Shown here one piece after another: positions 62,623 to 64,000 of a stretch of 64,000 bases of DNA. The notes beneath the pieces are model-generated. The model saw only the letters and a list, made by a program, of their open reading frames with translations, had not been told where the DNA came from and searched no databases. Origin of the DNA: Saccharibacillus soli (GTDB lineage: Bacteria > Bacillota > Bacilli > Paenibacillales > Paenibacillaceae); NCBI GenBank assembly GCA_002189105.1, contig NIOB01000004.1, positions 264,648 through 328,647 on the forward strand. Direction: 5' to 3'. The first letter of the stretch is position 1, and the number at the start of each line of letters is the position of its first letter. The position numbers and the translations under genes were made by a program.

Positions 62623-63762
62623 ATGAATATCGAGCTAATCTATAGAGATGAACGGACCCTCGGCGTAAAGATAACAAGTTTCGATTCGGGTGACTTAAAA
62701 GGCGTTCGCGCCGTGTCCGGTCGAAAATGGGTGCAAGAAGACAAAATCTGGACCATCCCTTACAGTATTGCTGCATGGGAAAAGCTGCTTGAAGTGTATC
62801 CTGCGGATGTCATCCAATGCGATGAACGGTTGAGTCGAGAAGATGCGTATCTATGCGAGCGTATTGAGGAGCATCAGCAAAAACGGTTGCAGTCGTCCAT
62901 GAAATCTTCAGTTTGGAATCCTGAGCGTATGCAGGAGTTGAAAGATGCGCTCCGAGCAAGAGGATACAGCACCAAGACCATCAAAGCCTATAAATCGCAG
63001 ACGCAGCGCTTTTTCGAGAATGCGGAGACGCCAACCCTGACACCGAATAGCGAACAAGTGAAAAAGTATGCGTTGGCTATGCTGGAGAAAGGTCATTCGC
63101 ACGCCCACGTCAATCAAGCCATTAGCGCGCTGAAATTCTATTTCCGTCATGTGCTGAAGCAGCCTAACTCCAACAATTATATCCGGCCCAAGAAAGAAAA
63201 TAAGCTCCCTAACGTCTTGTCTCTAACTGAGGTTGTGCGTTTGCTCAAAAGTGCGAAAAACCTAAAACATCAAACCCTTTTATATCTGACTTATACTTCG
63301 GGACTGCGGGTAAGCGAGGTCGTACGACTGAAACCTGAAGATTGCGATCGGGAACGAAAAGTGGTGAAGGTTCGGCAGGGAAAAGGGAGGAAAGATCGGC
63401 AGACGCTGCTATCTGAAACGGCGGTGGAGGTGTTGGATCGATACATGGAGCAAGAGAACCCGCAGAATTGGCTGTTCCCCGGACAACGAGCCGACCGGCA
63501 CTTGACCGAACGCTCCGCGCAAAAAGTGTTCGAAAAAGCGCTGCTTCAAGCCGACATTCGCAAAGAAGTCAGCATTCACTCGCTCCGCCATTCCTTTGCC
63601 ACGCATTTGTTAGAGAACGGAATTGATCTTCGCTATATTCAGGAGTTGTTGGGCCATCAGAGCGTAAGAACGACCGAGCGATATACTCACGTTAGTCGTA
63701 GAGATATTGCGAAGATCCAGAGTCCATTGGATCGGCTGAACGAGTGTGAAGAATATTCTTGA
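62623..63762 (+). CDS. Tyrosine recombinase (XerD/IntI-like) with extra N-terminal domain
   Basis: A 379-residue site-specific recombinase. Residues 1-62 are an extra domain with SGRKWVQEDKIWTIP, known from a subset of integrases. Residues 95-180 are the SAM-like core-binding domain, and 190-370 the catalytic domain. All catalytic residues are present: Arg229 (SGLRVSEV), Lys254 (RQGKGRKDR), His319 and Arg322 (HSLRHSFATH), His345 (LLGHQS) and Tyr354 (TERYTHV). The C-terminal blocks resemble integron-type integrases but I see no proof of an integron-specific insert. The ATG at 62623 has GAGGAGG upstream. AT content is higher than in the neighbours. Repeats follow directly after the stop codon. 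Confidence 0.92.
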   Translation: MNIELIYRDERTLGVKITSFDSGDLKGVRAVSGRKWVQEDKIWTIPYSIAAWEKLLEVYPADVIQCDERLSREDAYLCERIEEHQQKRLQSSMKSSVWNPERMQELKDALRARGYSTKTIKAYKSQTQRFFENAETPTLTPNSEQVKKYALAMLEKGHSHAHVNQAISALKFYFRHVLKQPNSNNYIRPKKENKLPNVLSLTEVVRLLKSAKNLKHQTLLYLTYTSGLRVSEVVRLKPEDCDRERKVVKVRQGKGRKDRQTLLSETAVEVLDRYMEQENPQNWLFPGQRADRHLTERSAQKVFEKALLQADIRKEVSIHSLRHSFATHLLENGIDLRYIQELLGHQSVRTTERYTHVSRRDIAKIQSPLDRLNECEEYS

Positions 63763-63764
63763 GC

Positions 63765-63851
63765 GGGCAAATTCATAAATCCTCAGAGTAACGGGAATGG
63801 ACGAAATTCGTGAATTTACTTGAAGCACAGAGGTTGACGAAGTTCGTGAAT
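63765..63851. repeat. About 36-nt spaced repeats after the recombinase gene
   Basis: GACGAAATTCGTGAAT (63800-63815) and GACGAAGTTCGTGAAT (63836-63851) differ at one base. A third, weaker copy (GGGCAAATTCATAAAT, 63765-63780) begins 3 nt after the recombinase stop codon. Starts are 35 and 36 nt apart. The core ACGAA-a/g-TTCGT is a small dyad like a recombinase core site. Confidence 0.65.
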
Positions 63852-63881
63852 AAGACGTTATCTGAAACACCCCGGAACCTT

Positions 63882-64000
63882 TATAAGAACGAAGAGCAGT
63901 ATAAGAACGAAGAGCAGTATAAGAACGAATAGCAGTATAAGAACGAATAGCAGTATAAGAACGAAGGGCAGTATAAGAACGAAGAGCGGTATAAGAACGA
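63882..64000. repeat. 18-nt tandem repeat array, open at window end
   Basis: Six full copies and one partial copy (from 63990) of TATAAGAACGAAGAGCAG. The first 12 bases are constant, and positions 13-17 vary (GAGCA, TAGCA, GGGCA, GAGCG). There is no spacer. The array continues past the window, so its full size is unknown. Confidence 0.92.

Noticed and set aside
63882-64000. 18-nt repeats as a coding tract (YKNEEQ repeats)
   Set aside because: In the frame TAT-AAG-AAC-GAA the third and fourth copies contain a TAG stop codon, and no start codon or ribosome binding site leads into it.

Overview
The window looks like chromosome of a spore-forming, moderately high-GC Bacillota of the family Paenibacillaceae (Paenibacillus or Saccharibacillus type). 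The evidence is a YesM/YesN-type two-component pair beside a sugar ABC transporter, S-layer-homology proteins, CotF-type spore coat proteins, a bacilliredoxin (bacillithiol redox), abundant carbohydrate ABC importers, AGGAGG-type ribosome binding sites and T-tailed terminator hairpins. No rRNA or tRNA gene and no CRISPR array was seen.

Layout. 0.2-8.0 kb holds small housekeeping and stress genes: a leucine-rich-repeat protein, two unknowns, an alkyltransferase-like protein, BrxC/YtxJ, an SLH protein, a cupin, an ABC-2/YhgE-type exporter with its TetR regulator, and a membrane-anchored Mrr-type nuclease. 8.5-13.0 kb is a GldA/GldF/GldG-like ABC transporter operon ending in a DUF4340 protein. 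13.3-21.2 kb carries a TauE/SafE permease, a broken XRE regulator remnant, a TetR-oleate hydratase pair and a run of small methyltransferase, P-loop and membrane genes. 21.5-28.5 kb is one sugar-sensing and uptake unit: AraC-type response regulator, sensor kinase, lipoprotein binding protein and two permeases, with a perfect CcpA (cre) site. 28.8-33.1 kb is a 1428-residue surface protein built around five 110-residue repeats. 33.3-45.7 kb contains CotF proteins, a YafY/VOC divergent pair, a FIST plus soluble chemoreceptor pair, TrmB and inositol-phosphatase-like genes, a RpiR-nagB-nagA amino-sugar operon and a YdeI-like gene.

46.0-62.2 kb is the most distinctive region. After a CarD-like regulator comes an apparent glycan utilisation locus: a DUF4964/DUF4965 glutaminase-like protein, a secreted GxGYxYP protein, an AraR-type GntR/LacI regulator, two sugar permeases, a lipoprotein binding protein, a GH38 alpha-mannosidase and an 805-residue protein of unknown function translationally coupled to it. 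A large dyad (TTTGATATAAT-N11-ATTATATCAAA) sits on the permease promoter, and partial copies lie before at least three other genes of the locus, so the regulator's regulon can be proposed from sequence. By eye codon use differs here from the left part of the window.

62.6-64.0 kb holds an AT-richer tyrosine recombinase followed at once by about 36-nt imperfect repeats and then an 18-nt tandem array that runs off the window end. This recombinase-repeat arrangement and the mannosidase locus beside it are the best candidates for something undescribed.
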